Source of the DNA: Undaria pinnatifida
Taxonomy: Eukaryota; Sar; Phaeophyceae; Laminariales; Alariaceae
NCBI GenBank assembly: GCA_012845835.1
Contig: JABAKD010000021.1
Span: 2,376,685-2,440,684 of the forward strand
Reading direction: 5' to 3'
DNA length: 64,000 nt
The number at the start of each line of letters is the position of its first letter. The stretch's first letter is position 1. Below are positions 34,149-46,088 of this stretch, piece after piece. The notes beneath the pieces were generated by a model. That model saw only the letters and a program-made list of their open reading frames with translations. It was not told the origin of the DNA and ran no database searches. The translations under genes and the position numbers were made by a program.

Positions 34149-34566
34149 GATTCCCAAATTCTGTTGGGCTCGCAAATAAATGAGGAAAATGTGCATTGAA
34201 ACTGGTAAACGTCATAATAACGCAGAGCCAGCAAGACCGATAAATATATTGGTTAAAGAAATGGTATTTAATTGTACGAAAACGCTCTTGGGGCCAACGT
34301 GTTTGGCTGTGATTTCGGTGGGTCGGTTAATCTTCTCTGTGGATGTTGACGTTGGCCGGCTCCACTCTACTGTTGTTGTACGTTGTCCTACCCAACGTCT
34401 ACCCAAATTTATAGTAGTAGGCACTTCACAGACCCGCAATTTCGAGCCCGGAATCAAACGCGTACCGTCATGGGAGGCGCCGCGATTTAAACTGCTTTCA
34501 TGGAAACCGTGAAAAGTTGCTAGAGCTATTGAGCACAATAGGGTTTCATTTGTTCTTCTCCGTAAA

Positions 34567-35034
34567 TATATGAATATGTATTGTTTAGTATTATTAGGAT
34601 TCGCCTGGGGTCTGTTTTCCGTCAAAGAGAAGTTATCGACTGTCTGTTAAACGTACACTAAGTCATGGGGATGAGGAGCAAATGTCGGAGCAACACCTCA
34701 CCATCAACCGCAGCAGCACAGTAAATCGTATCTTATCCGTCCCGACTAACGACACCTGCGTTTTGTCCCCGTACGGCCTCTCTTCGAAGCAGGTATTCAT
34801 TATATGAATATGTATTGTTTAGTATTATTAGGATTCGCCTGGGGTCTGTTTTCCGTCAAAGAGAAGTTATCGACTGTCTGTTAAACGTACACTAAGTCAT
34901 GGGGATGAGGAGCAAATGTCGGAGCAACACCTCACCATCAACCGCAGCAGCACAGTAAATCGTATCTTATCCGTCCCGACTAACGACACCTGCGTTTTGT
35001 CCCCGTACGGCCTCTCTTCGAAGCAGGTATTCTG
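34567..35034. repeat. Perfect 234-bp tandem duplication covering an exon and its acceptor
   Basis: 34567-34800 and 34801-35034 appear identical base for base. Each contains the ATTATTAG acceptor and 65 codons of exon e. Only the second copy is followed by the donor at 35074. The unit is 78 codons long, but entering at the first acceptor reaches an in-frame TGA at 34805. The identity implies a very recent event or an assembly artefact. Confidence 0.9.
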
Positions 35035-35073
35035 GTCTTCCAGTTTCGATCCTTCCTCCGAGGCATTTTACAC
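34832..35073 (+). CDS. Exon e of the membrane-protein gene
   Basis: Acceptor GTTTAGTATTATTAG, donor TTACAC|GTGAGT, 242 nt, phase 0 to 2. It encodes DSPGVCFPSKRSYRLSVKRT, NRSSTV, PTNDTCVLSPYG and ends SSEAFY plus a split Thr codon. It contains two Cys and glycosylation sites NRS and NDT. A shorter alternative uses an acceptor at CGAAGCAG (exon start 35027, same frame). The polypyrimidine tract of the long form is weak. Confidence 0.55.
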
Positions 35074-35125
35074 GTGAGTGGATCAAAGCTAGCGCGCCAC
35101 CTTCACGGCGTCTTAGATCGGCGAA

Positions 35126-37195
35126 TCAGAGGGACGCGTGCGAGTGGCGAGCTGTGTGCTCGTCGGGTTCGCGATGTGCGCCGCCGCCTTGATAATGTGT
35201 GTTGAGCTTCGGCAGTCGATAAATGTATGTGACACACGCTACGGTAAAGATCAGTATTGTATTTGGGAAGTTTCTCCCGCGTGGAGCATGTACCTCACAC
35301 AAAAACTGACTTTGAAAACATGAAAAGGTCCACCGATGAGCAATACCATAAGCACGGTTTTCAACAAAGCTGGATGTGAAACGGATCAAAACTCCGACGA
35401 GGTTCTGTTACGAAGCCTCGCCATTCGAGAACCGTTCCAGACAAAAATTGAAGTCTCCATCGCAGCAATCAACATACTTCCGGTCTTGAGACGGGCACTG
35501 AGTATATTACGCGAGCTGCGTAAACGTTGGCAGCACAATTGAGCCCCCCCCCACCACTTTCAGTGTTTTTCGTCAGTAGAGTAATTTACGCGACGGAGCG
35601 CAATGCCAGATGGTATGTTAAGGGTAAGCTGTACCTGTTGTACTCTGACCGTGGCGGACTGTTTGCTCTAGGAGTTCGAAACCAACAGCTTGGGAACAAA
35701 ACCAATCTTGTGCACCCTACTGTGCTAACGACTGACGCGCAACGCCTTCTTGTGACCGACATCCACCTTGCACCCTAGGACAACCTGTTACGATTCGGGT
35801 GTACGGTTGGGCTTACTTGCGTCTAATCGGCGGTGATACGGTGATGTGCAAGACATGATAATCTATGACGAGTGTAGAACAATCGTGGTGTTACTATTTC
35901 TAACTAAAAGTGTTCTTCAGCTAAGTACCCCTAGTATCTCGCAACATCATTACGGTTTTTTGCTGAATACCCGAGCAACGAGATTGGTCACGGCGGTGCA
36001 CTACTTGCTGTGTCGTCAAGGTCAGATTCATGCTGAGGTACGGAGCTCCTCGAGGGAGAGCCCTCTGAAACGTCACCATGCTTCACTGCCAAGGCCCGCG
36101 TCTAAACCAAGAAGCTGCCGAAAGTATTGCACATTAACATGCACAGTACCGTAACCAGAATATGGTGACATTCCTCACCGCTGGGAGTACTCATCTGGTA
36201 GCACGTACATACAAGGTGGATCAAGCGCGGGTTCGGGGCGGGGTATACCGCTGTAAACGCGACCCGATGGTCATAAAACCTGCGTATAGACGCCTCAAGT
36301 GAAGCCCCTGCGGTATTCTCGGAAGATTCCTAGTCCCGTGTAGCCTCTGTATTTTTCGTCAAAACTCCGCTCACCTATACATTCGTTGAAGATTGGACGA
36401 CGTGGAAATCGGTGTACAGAGTCGTGTGGCGGTAGAGGGTCTCTGTTTAGAGCCGAGCCGAGTACGACTGACGGGAGTCAACAGCCCGAGAGCTACCCAA
36501 TAGAGTCCGATCCGACTTGAATTTTCATATGTGATTAGGGACAAACTTGTCTTTTGCCTGCTTAGAAGCGCACTACGACAGACGTGCCCTAGAGTTCCTC
36601 AGTGCCTCTTCACTTGACGAGCTCTATGCCCCTCACGCAAACCGGATTTTGAGATGAAAACGAAATTATAACGACAGCAATCCCTTGGCGTCAGTATGCA
36701 ATGAGTGGAGCTTTGTTGAATAGGGCATGACGAGACCGTCAACGATTTTCAGACGATCTCAAATTAAGAAGCTCCGTCTGAATCAGATATATATATATAT
36801 ATATATGCCTTTTGCAAATATTTGAACATGTTTATCGTAGCATCTATTCTTCGCTTGTAGGGCGTTTTCAAGGTTTGCTATGAGGTGGGGTGAGAGCTCC
36901 ACGACCGAAGAAATAATAGCTACGTACGGTGCTACCGAGCTATGCGCCGTAAGGAGGCTTTGTGCTCGGTCGTTCGTTTTAATTGGTCGCTGAATACCTG
37001 TCGTAGGATGCGGTGGACAAGCCGCTCTGTTACTCCATTACCTTGGTCCGTGTGCACTTGCCGTAGCATGCGTCCACCATAGCGTGCTGCGAAATAGGTG
37101 GCCCGTTCAGGCGCGGTTTGGACGAAATGTCTGCCGAAAAACGGGATCCAAAGGCCAAAATGCGAGGAACAATCCACCAACACCCTAAGAAACAC
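35126..37195. other. Intron e-f, no supported feature apart from an AT microsatellite
   Basis: Contains an (AT)n run at about 36786-36806 and scattered short ORFs on both strands. Near 36995-37080 a GTCGTAGGATGCGGTGGA-like stretch occurs twice, diverged. No additional exon with fitting phase was found. Confidence 0.4.
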
Positions 37196-37399
37196 GTATC
37201 TTTCACTTCTCGTTGTATGCTTAGGCCAGGAGATTATTTATCGGGTTGAACTTTCATACGAAGTATTTCCCAAGGGGGATGATTACGTCAGATACGGACT
37301 TTCTCAATCGACCCCCCTCCAGTGAAATAGGTGCACTCCCATGGTTGCTTGCCTATAACCCCACATGCAATCCATTTTTTCTCCTCGGTTTTTGAACAG

Positions 37400-37523
37400 G
37401 GAGGCCGTCGGGCTCTTTCTGGGCAGCGGAGATGACCCGGAGTACGCGATGGTTCCGTACGCCCGGTACACTATATCGTCCAGTTCTTCAACAACAGAGA
37501 TGACGCTCCTCGACACGGAGGTG
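37400..37523 (+). CDS. Exon f of the membrane-protein gene
   Basis: Acceptor CGGTTTTTGAACAG, donor GAGGTG|GTAAGA, 124 nt. One base completes the split codon from exon e, then come 41 codons: EAVGLFLGSGDDPEYAMVPY, ARYTISSSSSTTE and LLDTEV. It ends in phase 0. The fit of the phase-2 start to exon e is one of the stronger arguments for the gene model. Confidence 0.65.
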
Positions 37524-38212
37524 GTAAGAGACCACGGAATTCGTACTACAGCATCTGTAGCACTTAATGATCGGGCAAGATGAGCCTTGCTGATGAGGCT
37601 CTTAAGTATTGAGCATACGCGAGATCGCGGGAAACCCCAGTGAATCCTGGAACTATTTCCGCCGTAGTTTCTCCCGCAGGTCATTACGTCGTTTGTCCCG
37701 AGCGCTTTTATTATCGGTAACCAACTGTAGCACTGCTCGAATGACGCCGTGGAGAAACGTTGGCGCACCCGCGGTGTATTAGTCGTCAAGACGATGTGCT
37801 ATTGCGCCAAGGAGTTGGGCTTCAGTAGATGGATACGCAATCCGACAAACGAAGCACTTCTGGGTTTAGACGTTTGTGATGGATGGGTTTCCTCGGCCCA
37901 AGCACTGAACGGAACCGCTGGAATATACTTCTTGTAGAGAGTTGATTGCATACACCTCGTAGACCATCTGAGATTGTTCGTCGGGTTTCGTCTTCCATCC
38001 TTCTAAACAGTAACTGACTTGTAGGGCTAGTAACTTAAGGTGCCTCGTCTATGTTTCGTGCTTTCCCGTCGAATCGTCAATCAGCAACTCACTCCGATCT
38101 GTTCAACGGCTTGGGTTGTTGGAGTTGATGACGCCTTCAACCTAACCTGAGTTGTGTCCCGTGCTGTGGCCTTTTGCGCGTGCATGCTGTGTCGTTGCCA
38201 AATCGAACTCAG

Positions 38213-38311
38213 ACTTTCGGCAAGACTACCAGGGACACTATTTCAGGAGACTCCACCACAAGCTACCCCATCTTGACCATTTCGACGAGCGAAATCAAAT
38301 ACCCACCGAGG
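38213..38311 (+). CDS. Exon g of the membrane-protein gene
   Basis: Acceptor CAAATCGAACTCAG, donor CCGAGG|GTAAGT (full consensus), 99 nt, phase 0 to 0. It encodes TFGKTTRDTISGDSTTSYPI followed by LTISTSEIKYPPR, a Ser/Thr-rich segment without Cys. A further phase 0-0 exon could be hidden in the 4.9-kb intron that follows. Confidence 0.6.
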
Positions 38312-40086
38312 GTAAGTTCACAGTGTGCGGAATTGAATGCCAGTATCCAAGTCACCACCGCAGGATCTCCGACCACGACGCAAACATGACAACGTCCCAT
38401 AGCGATTGGTTCCTTCTTTTCAGTAATTGCTGGCAACCGCAAACGCCGCTGGCCAGCAACGTTTTGGTCCACCTCCAGTGAATGAGCATCATGTACTGCA
38501 GCTGAAGCCTCAGGTTTCAAGACGCGATGCATCGTATCGACTGTACGTTCAAAGTTCTAGGTACGCATGCTGCGGTGTATCATCGTGTTCCCCTTCAGAA
38601 GTCGGCAAGGGACAACAACACGTGGCCTTGGGTTGAAGCAACTGAAACGATTCGTCGGTCCGGCTTGGGTAGTACGCCTGGAGCGAGTCTGAACGAAAGA
38701 TGCTATATATATAATAGCATGGTACTCGATAGCGATGCACCCCTTTGGTTCTGAGGTTGTCCACGTCAGTAGTTCTAGCACTCACCCAAACCCTGACGTC
38801 CAAAAATCGAAGCAAACGAACCCATTGACAAGTCATGCTCTCGCACGCATCACGCAGACTGCGGTAGAAGTTCACCATTTTGATTGTCAGTCTCCTCACA
38901 CGAAAAACACTAGATTATACCTAAAACCAAAAAATTCGTTTAGGCATCAGTAAAGGCTCCATCGGATGACCAACAATGTTTCCGCACAAGAATGCAGCGG
39001 AACGTATTGAAAAACAAGGTATTTCCAAATATTAAAAAAACAAAACACCTCGTCGTTCAAACCCACCCGGACCAAAAAGAGCCACCGATCAAGACTTTCG
39101 GCAGTACACTCATTGATTTCCAACTCTGGTGGGTAGCACCTCTCAAACCTCGCACCGTCATTATTTTGTTGTTCATGTTCTATAAACTCCCGCATCGTAT
39201 GACGCGTCTAGGTCGGTCGGCATCTCGACCAGGTTCAGTATTTGCGGTATACCAGGTATCATGTATCTCGAGGAGGACTAATGCGATGGCCGCATTTCAA
39301 ACGATTTACTCGCACGTTGTCCATCCTCCGTCAGAGGGCGGCCTGTTATATATGTGGGGGATTATGCTGCTCTCTCGCGCTGCGCCATGCAGTATCTTAT
39401 CGTACCCAATACTGGTCGTAAATTCGACATCTCACTAAATGAGCTATAAGGTACAGACCCAATCGCGAAGTGTTTTACAATGGTATCGTACCGATATTGT
39501 GTTGTACCCTGATGTGTAGGTCAGCATTATCGTGTTGTGTTGATATTGATATGTCCTTGAAACATAAGATATCGGAGAACATAATTCACAATACGATACC
39601 GGCACTGAGCGGACAGTTCATGCTCTAAACCAGGGCAATAAAAGGCCTACAAGTACAAAGTGTACGTGTGAATAAGCCCAGTGCGTGTATCCTTAAATAT
39701 CCCCCCCCTTGTTTTTGAGTGGCTTTGTTAAAGCCGCAAAGACGAGAGTTACATATTAAATGAAACTCGCCATCCACCCGCAGAGCTGAGCCCTTGTAGA
39801 TATTGCTATCGTACCGTTCATGGGACTGACAGATTCATTGAAATTGCAATGCCAAGTACCAGAAATACAAGGTGCGAGATGAATGAACGAGGGTACGCTG
39901 CTTGCTGCTGCTCTTGGTATTGGGTACTTTGCTCTACCGCAATTATGCGAGGGGCATCTATTTAACAGCGCGCGTACAGTGTGAAGCGTGCTGTCGGTCG
40001 CAAGCTTCGCGGTTGCTGAGAACTGGCAAAAAATAGCATGCTCGATGTAGCATTTGTTGAGAGATTGCAAGGGTGCAACGTCTTTG

Positions 40087-40404
40087 TCAAGACGTAGCAG
40101 GGGGTACCGTAATTTTGGGACGGAATGGCACGCCGTCTCCCCTCCACACAGCGACGATGATATCGTAGAACATACCGAGTGTGTTCAATTGTCCTTCGTC
40201 GGCCAAAACCTTCAAGAGCTCGGCCGGGCCACCATTGGGCTCTACCGCCTTTCGGTTCGCCAACGCACGGATCGCCTCCTTTGCTTCGTACCTAGACGGG
40301 ATATCGTCCAGTGGGCTGCACGGGGGGCACTGCTTGAGCTCGTCCACAATGCTCGGGCCAAGGGTCGGCGACTTGATGTTAAGCAGTTTGCAAAACCACC
40401 TCAC
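40087..40404 (-). pseudogene. LINE reverse-transcriptase fragment
   Basis: The minus strand encodes EAIRALANRKAVEPNGGPAE followed by LLKVL, then MFYDIIVAVWR. The A-I-x2-L-x3-K-A-x-x-P-x-G-x-PAELLK pattern is the N-terminal RT signature of non-LTR elements (usual form KAxGPDGxPAE), here with Gly to Glu and Asp to Asn changes. Upstream residues (LLNIKSP, PPCSPLDDIPS) fit the same family. The remainder of the RT is absent. Possibly the same LINE family as the C-terminal fragment at 11299-11765, in the same orientation. It lies in the intron between exons g and h. Confidence 0.65.
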
Positions 40405-41384
40405 TAACCACTCGCGGATGAGGGCATTGAACCACTACTCGTGACCGAAGGATCACACATGTTGTCAATACGCGTAACAAATCAGACAACTGGTCGACCA
40501 CGCAGCTGAAGCATTTGAAAATTATTCAAAAGCGACGAAGCTTCAAAACTGGTCCACACTACAAAACCTGCACCTTATCGCAGTTATCAGCTCCCTTGCT
40601 TCAATCGATTATGTTCTGACCAATTTTAACCTAACGAAATCATACGTCCCGCTAATTTTCCGTAAATCTTAAATCGTTATCCTTTACTAAGTTCAAGATA
40701 TTTCACTTCGAAACCAATAATTGACACATCAGTTATTTTCGGGCTAGGTAGAAAAAGGTACCAACCAGGTGTCAGTCTAATTGATGTTTTATTACAATCG
40801 AGACCGAGTTTCTTTTTGCGACGCCTCCAAATCACAATATATCTCTTTCGAGACCACGAACCTTGAAACCCCCGCCGTCACACGGCTGTTCAAAGCACAG
40901 CGGATGGTGATTGTCAAGCTATATATGATGAAAATATTGAGTCGAGCGTTCCGATTCTGCCAAGAAGCCCACTGCGACGGAAGCAACAGGACGGCCACAC
41001 GCGGCCGCTCATTTACATTCACGGAGCGCAGACCCAAACGGAAAGTAAATCGAGTCAACGGCGGGGCGACGTTAGGTGCTTTGCGGCTGTGGTTGTGACG
41101 GTGTCGGCGGCGTTGGTCGTGGCGGTGGTGTCTTTGGTGTCGAAATTGTTGTTGCCAACCTGAAAGGCAAGCCGTGCTTAGTATCCCCATGCGGGTAATG
41201 TCACCAAGAAAGCAGAACAACAGTTGCCCACCCACATTCACCCAGCCGCTGCTACCGCTGCTGGCTGCGCCTCGCTTCTTACTTTTTTTTGGTTAGTTCA
41301 CGTCAGAAACGCAAGCCCTCTCAGCAACAATGCCATCACAAGGAAAAATCACTTAAGGTCTGCGGCGGACTAACCGTTATATAA

Positions 41385-42850
41385 TAAAAATATAACTACG
41401 CTCCAGCTGTGAGATCGAAGATTTTGTCGAAACCCATCTATGCAAGCTGTGTGTGATACTCCAATCGCGCGTGTTACGGGTTGTGTGTCCTCATTGAGGA
41501 TATAGGTCGGCGACCCCTCTTGCAACTACACTGTAGCTATAAGGGTCAACAGGGTGATGATAGTCAGTCTGTGCGCGGAAACTATAAAACCCGTTTTTGA
41601 GGGGGACAAAATCTGACAGCTGTGGAAGGAAATGCATCAATTTATCAAGTTAATAATGTACTTCGAATAACCGGTGAGGGGAGGGCGGAGTTTCTAAGGA
41701 CGTGGGGGGCTGGATTTTATCAAGAGGCAGCGCGGGGGGGGGGGGGGAGGGGGGGGCGGGACGAGCGGGGCAGCTCAATCTCTGCGTGGAAACTATGAAT
41801 CCTTTTAAGGGGATACATCTGACGGTTTTGGAGAGAATGCACCAGTTTATCATGTATATTCAGTAAGTCGTACACTCAGTGAGGAGAGGGTGGAGCGTTC
41901 GCAGGGGTGGCGGTGGGAGGGGACGGCCGGGGGGTGAAAGGGTTTTTTAAACACTATGTTTAGGTCGCATAGATGTAGGGGTTTTGCTATACGCGTGGTG
42001 CTAGGTCTAGGCGATGGTGCGGGTGGTGGGGAAGGAGGGGGCGTTGGGGGGGTGGGGGTTGAATTACAGCAGCGACATGGATGGCTCCAGAAATATAATT
42101 AGGTGATATCAAGTGCGGGGAAGTGTGTATTACTCTGGCAGACTATGATGGCGTTTGAGCAAGAGGAAGCGGGAAAGAACCAAAAAGAAGGGGGGGGGGG
42201 GGGGGAGGGAGGAGGGTTTGCAAGAGATATAGGTGACATTCAGTATAAAAATACACTCCAGCTGTGGGATAAGAGTAGGTCGAAACTCATCTTTGCAAGC
42301 TTGTGGGTGATACTCCGATCGCGCGTACTACGCATATATGTAGGGGCTTGCTATACACGTGGTGCTAGGTCTAGGCGATCGTGCGGCTGGTGGGGAAGGG
42401 GGGGGCGTTGAGGGAGGGGGGTGGAGGGAGGTGAATGAAAGCTACGTCATGGATGGCTAGAAAGATAATGACGTTATATCAATTGCGTAGAAGTGTTTAT
42501 TATATTACTCTGGTCGATTTGGATTGTAGGTGGGACGTTTGGACAAAAGGGCGGTAAAAAGAAAAAAAGAAAAAAAGAGGGGGGGGGCGTAAATAAATTG
42601 GATCTACGGCATGGATGGCTAGAAAGAAAGTGAGATGATATCAGCTGGCTGGTAGTGTTTACTACTCTGACAGACTTTGATTTTAGGTGGGGCGTTTGAA
42701 CAAGATGGATTGCGGGGTGGGGGGGCGGCGGTCGGGACACTTCAATATGTGCGCGGAAACAATAAATCCCTAAAGGGGAGAAATCTGACGGTTGTAGCAA
42801 GAAGACACGCCTTTATATCACCCGCCTGGTATTGTTTATTATTCTAGAGG
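41385..42850 (+). repeat. G-rich dispersed repeat family, plus-strand array
   Basis: The first unit matches 25074-25720 (inverted) and 6960-7085. Internal motifs recur: GCGxGGAAACxATxAAxCC...ATCTGACRG at about 41570, 41775 and 42748; ACTCCAGCTGTG...GATACTCCGATCGCGCG at 41398 and 42252; CATGGATGGCTxGAAAxATAAT at 42077, 42450 and 42610. Long G runs separate the units. All ORFs here are composition artefacts. Confidence 0.8.
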
Positions 42851-43188
42851 AATTGATGTTAGATGTGGTATGCAACACATTCTTTAGGTGTGGTAAACAA
42901 CGTGTTATTTGTTATTGTACATGGATGGCAAGATAGAATATTGCAATCGATAGGCACAATGTTGTTACCATTATTTCCTGACATCGCTAATCAAATGAAA
43001 GAGATACCTACTGCGAAATACAACAGGCGAGGTGATGAGGTCATGCAATGTCACCACCATTGAGCACGAGAGGGGGAAATGCGAATCGTCAGTGTTTTTA
43101 AAGGAATGCTTGGTGTACCCGCGCTCTTGAAAGAGTAAAACAAACCTGATCCATGCCTATGGCTCTTTGTCCCTCCCCGCTCTTACAG

Positions 43189-43411
43189 AATTACAGCAGC
43201 TCCACGGGTTATTTTGACGATGACTATACTTCCGACAGCACCTACACGACCGACGACAGCAGCAACTACACGACCGACGACGGCCGCAGCTGGAAAGCTC
43301 ACGGCTCATTATACCTCACCCTGACCCAGGGCACCTACTCGGTCACGGATATCAAAGAGATCAACCCGCTTGATATTGGAAATCTCCTTGGAAACATCGG
43401 CGGCTTCTGGG
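43189..43411 (+). CDS. Exon h of the membrane-protein gene
   Basis: Acceptor CCTCCCCGCTCTTACAG, donor TTCTGGG|GTGAGT, 223 nt, phase 0 to 1. It encodes NYSSSTGYFDDDYTSDS, two YTTDD repeats, GSLYLTLTQGTYSVTD and INPLDIGNLLGNIGGFW. The last part is the Gly-rich motif that leads into the membrane segment encoded by exon i. Splice signals are near consensus and codon third positions are G/C-rich, so this is the most clearly real exon in the window. Confidence 0.75.
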
Positions 43412-44355
43412 GTGAGTTAATCGCTCGACGAAAGCCTTCCCCGGCCAGGACCGCCTGGCTTAGACACGTAGGGGGCTTGTGAATAATTGTTGTCGTTCCC
43501 CCCGTCTGGATAGTAAGTAACCCGTTTCCTGGTGGCCAACGCCCTGGAACTATCTGGCGGAAACGTTTGTGCGTCTCCAGATCGTATTCTTTGGTGCGTT
43601 ACGGGAAAGCCAGGGACGTGGCAGACGCGAGGTTCGCATAAATGGACAAATTCGAAATATGTTTCGCTTGTGTGTAGGTGGAAATATTGCAGCTTTTTTG
43701 TGGCGTTGTTGGCATTGGTTAAGGGTGCTTTGAAAGCGTTACTCTCCAACTTTCAACTTCGAATGCGCGGGATTACCCATAACGTGCTCGGCGCTCATGA
43801 AGACAGAAGCGGTGCACCTACGTTTCCTCGGGCTCCGAGGTGCAGACCGAGCTCAATCGTTCCCCAGCACGTAAACAGTTGCAAAACCTGAATCGGCAGT
43901 CGGACGAACAATCCTAAGACCTAGATTTGCAGCTAACAATGTAGCAAATATGAGTTAGGATTCGGACGATATTGGATACGGCAAAATGCCGTAAAATCAT
44001 ACCTATGTTTTGCCGACTGCGTATCATGTGTATCAGTTCGTGCAACGATAGGGCTTCAGGTTCAATTTTTATACATTCAGCACTGCCGGGGCCCTCCGAC
44101 TGAACTACTGACCAAGATTAGTCGATATTGTTTGGTTATCTTACGATTCCGTTGATGCATATCTTGTGCGTGTGGAAACTTGTCGTGTAAATCGTACATT
44201 ATATCTCTCAGTGAAGGTGTAAGTGAGGTAAAACAGCTGTCGAGTTAGGATCCATTATTTTTGTGCTGTGCTCGATATCGTAGCATTCTCCACCCGTATC
44301 ACGCTCTTCCAACCACGCGTTCCTAATCGAATACCGCTGTCTTGTCTTTATCCAG

Positions 44356-44609
44356 AACTGATGCTAGTTGCCTGGGGAGTATGCTTCATTGCCACCAGGA
44401 CTGAAGGTTCCACGCACAAAGGTCGCGACTTCACCCAGCTGGGGAAAGTCATCACCAGCAGAAAAAGAAAACTGTCCAGAAGTAGGAGGTCAAGCACCCC
44501 CACCGACGGCTCCGACTTGGACAGTTCGTGCGAGGAACGACCATACTGGAGCACCGCGGAGACAAATCGTGAAAATGAACCTTGTCGCGACATTTCAGCA
44601 GTACCACCG
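44356..44609 (+). CDS. Exon i of the membrane-protein gene (last one seen)
   Basis: Acceptor CTTGTCTTTATCCAG. Two bases complete the split Glu codon from exon h. It encodes ELMLVAWGVCFIATRTEG, a short hydrophobic segment. A cytosolic-type tail follows with VITSRKRKLSRSRRSSTPTD and an acidic Ser/Cys stretch, to SAVPP at a donor-like GTGAGA (44610). If that donor is not used, the frame continues to a stop at 44721-44723. Downstream exons were not identified. Confidence 0.65.
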
Positions 44610-44723
44610 GTGAGAGAAAACGCGACTGTTGTGCTCGCTTTTGACGGTTTCAGAATTCGTCGAAAAGGGGTATATGTTTGGTCAAGTGGGTGGAAAACGT
44701 GGTCAAGAGGGGGTAGTAAATAA

Positions 44724-46000
44724 CTTTAGTAGATGTTACGGTGACGTATCCCCCAATTTGTTTGTCAATAACAAAGTTCATTTCTCCTCCTCCGTCACCG
44801 CACCGTCAGCGCCACTACGGGTCCGGAACAGTACAACGGTGGGCTTGCTTAGCATGGGCTACTGGTGCCCCCTCAGCATGTCAAATTTGATTTTTATCCG
44901 CGTGGGGCAACCGCGAGAACAACCATTGGGCTTGTGTTCACTATGCCCACAAAATACCGCTAACGCGGGTGGTATACCCCTCTTGGACCATTTCCATGTT
45001 TTTACTCCCTCTCCACCCTGGCACGTGTTCTGTTTTGTATCACGAATTCATCTTAGCATTCCCTTTGCGCAACAATTCGATTGCTGTTGTCGGCTCGCAC
45101 TCTCGCACGTTCCACGACAGACGAAATTGACCCGTCCATTCTCTGGTGCGAATGCCGACGGAGATATCCGAGCCAAATCGTTCTGCCGGCTGACGCGATA
45201 CCGCAAGTGTGGGTTGCAATATTGATTTTATCGTTATTGTGGAAATGCGTTTGTTTGAGGCTTACCTTACAATTCCGGCATATGTTGGCTTCTCCTTCTG
45301 AAAGATTATATGATACAACTGCCGGAGAATGGACGGCACGATTGTCCACACCATCGAAAACCCACGTATACGTACCTTCAACTTGCTCTGCAAAAATATT
45401 TTTGTTGATGCACGTGTCAGGGTTTGCAAGTAGGCCATGTTGTTATCAGTGCGAACCGAGCGCAATTGGGTCTTAGCGCAGAAAATATTAGGGACAAATG
45501 ATGCCACTCTTAGCCGGAACAGCGCATCATGCAGGTCCACAAGACCATATATCACATATTAGACTGCCACGAAACTGCCTTCCCCACGCCCGTCATTTGC
45601 AATCCTCCACCGTCGTCCTGGCACCAACACCGATACGATCAGGCCCGCCCATGCAAGCTCAAAACGCTAGATGCTACCATCGAATTTCTAACCAACAATG
45701 TTTAGTGAACCGTTCACCGTCCCCATTCTTGTAAGCCGATCTGGTCACACGTACGCGTGCGACAACGCTCTCGCTCACGTGGGTTAGAACCTCTCCAGCA
45801 ACGAGCTCCTCCATCCTTTTTACGTTTGATCCCTGGGCGAGGAGTGTATCAACCTCGCTGCTCTACAGGATTGGAAGCAAAAAAAAAAAAAAATCGCCAA
45901 TGTTACGGCAGAGGTGGCGCCGTTTTGTTTTACGAATCCTCGCTTGAGTAGGTTTAACTGGTATGCAGCGAAACTTGTGCACAACAACATACTATTAGTT
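44724..46000. other. No supported gene
   Basis: ORFs of 60-198 codons exist on both strands (for example 44629-45225 plus and 45053-45349 minus), but none has a domain, splice context or repeated copy. If exon i is not the last, terminal exons of the membrane-protein gene should lie here. Confidence 0.35.
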
Positions 46001-46009
46001 GAAAAATCC

Positions 46010-46088
46010 GACGGATCTGGGTTAACGAGCTCCGCCACTCAGAACCATTCTCACAAAAAAAAAAAAGATATACCTCTATCGTAGCACG
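46010..46088. mobile_element. MITE fragment, family CGTGCTA (one end)
   Basis: TCTCACAAAAAAA...GATATACCTCTATCGTAGCACG matches the right end of the MITE at 4720-4961. The other end is missing. Confidence 0.5.

Larger units (their letters stand above)
27155..44609 (+). other. Spliced host gene: Cys-rich membrane protein, DEG/ENaC-like candidate
   Basis: Nine GT-AG exons (27155-27222, 29169-29321, 29940-30116, 31141-31236, 34832-35073, 37400-37523, 38213-38311, 43189-43411, 44356-44609) give about 478 codons, and phase is consistent at every junction. The product has 14 Cys in the first five exons, sites such as NRS, NDT and NYS, a Thr/Asp/Ser-rich stretch, LLGNIGGFW before one hydrophobic segment, and a basic Ser-rich tail. 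Known family features: DEG/ENaC channels have two membrane helices around a Cys-rich ectodomain of 350-400 residues, an FP-x2-T-x-C motif after helix 1 and a Gly-rich LLG-IGG motif before helix 2. Here the matches are PYAFPQIKVC and LLGNIGGFW, about 390 residues apart in total. The pore GxS signature is not seen. Helix 1, the start codon and the promoter lie upstream and are unresolved. Family assignment is tentative, while the gene itself is well supported. Confidence 0.6.

Noticed and set aside
34430-34490. tRNA-like T-arm (TTTCGAGCCCGGAATC)
   Set aside because: No matching acceptor, D-arm or anticodon arm could be placed on either strand. Similar single motifs at 25850, 45825 and 49095 also lack the rest of a cloverleaf.
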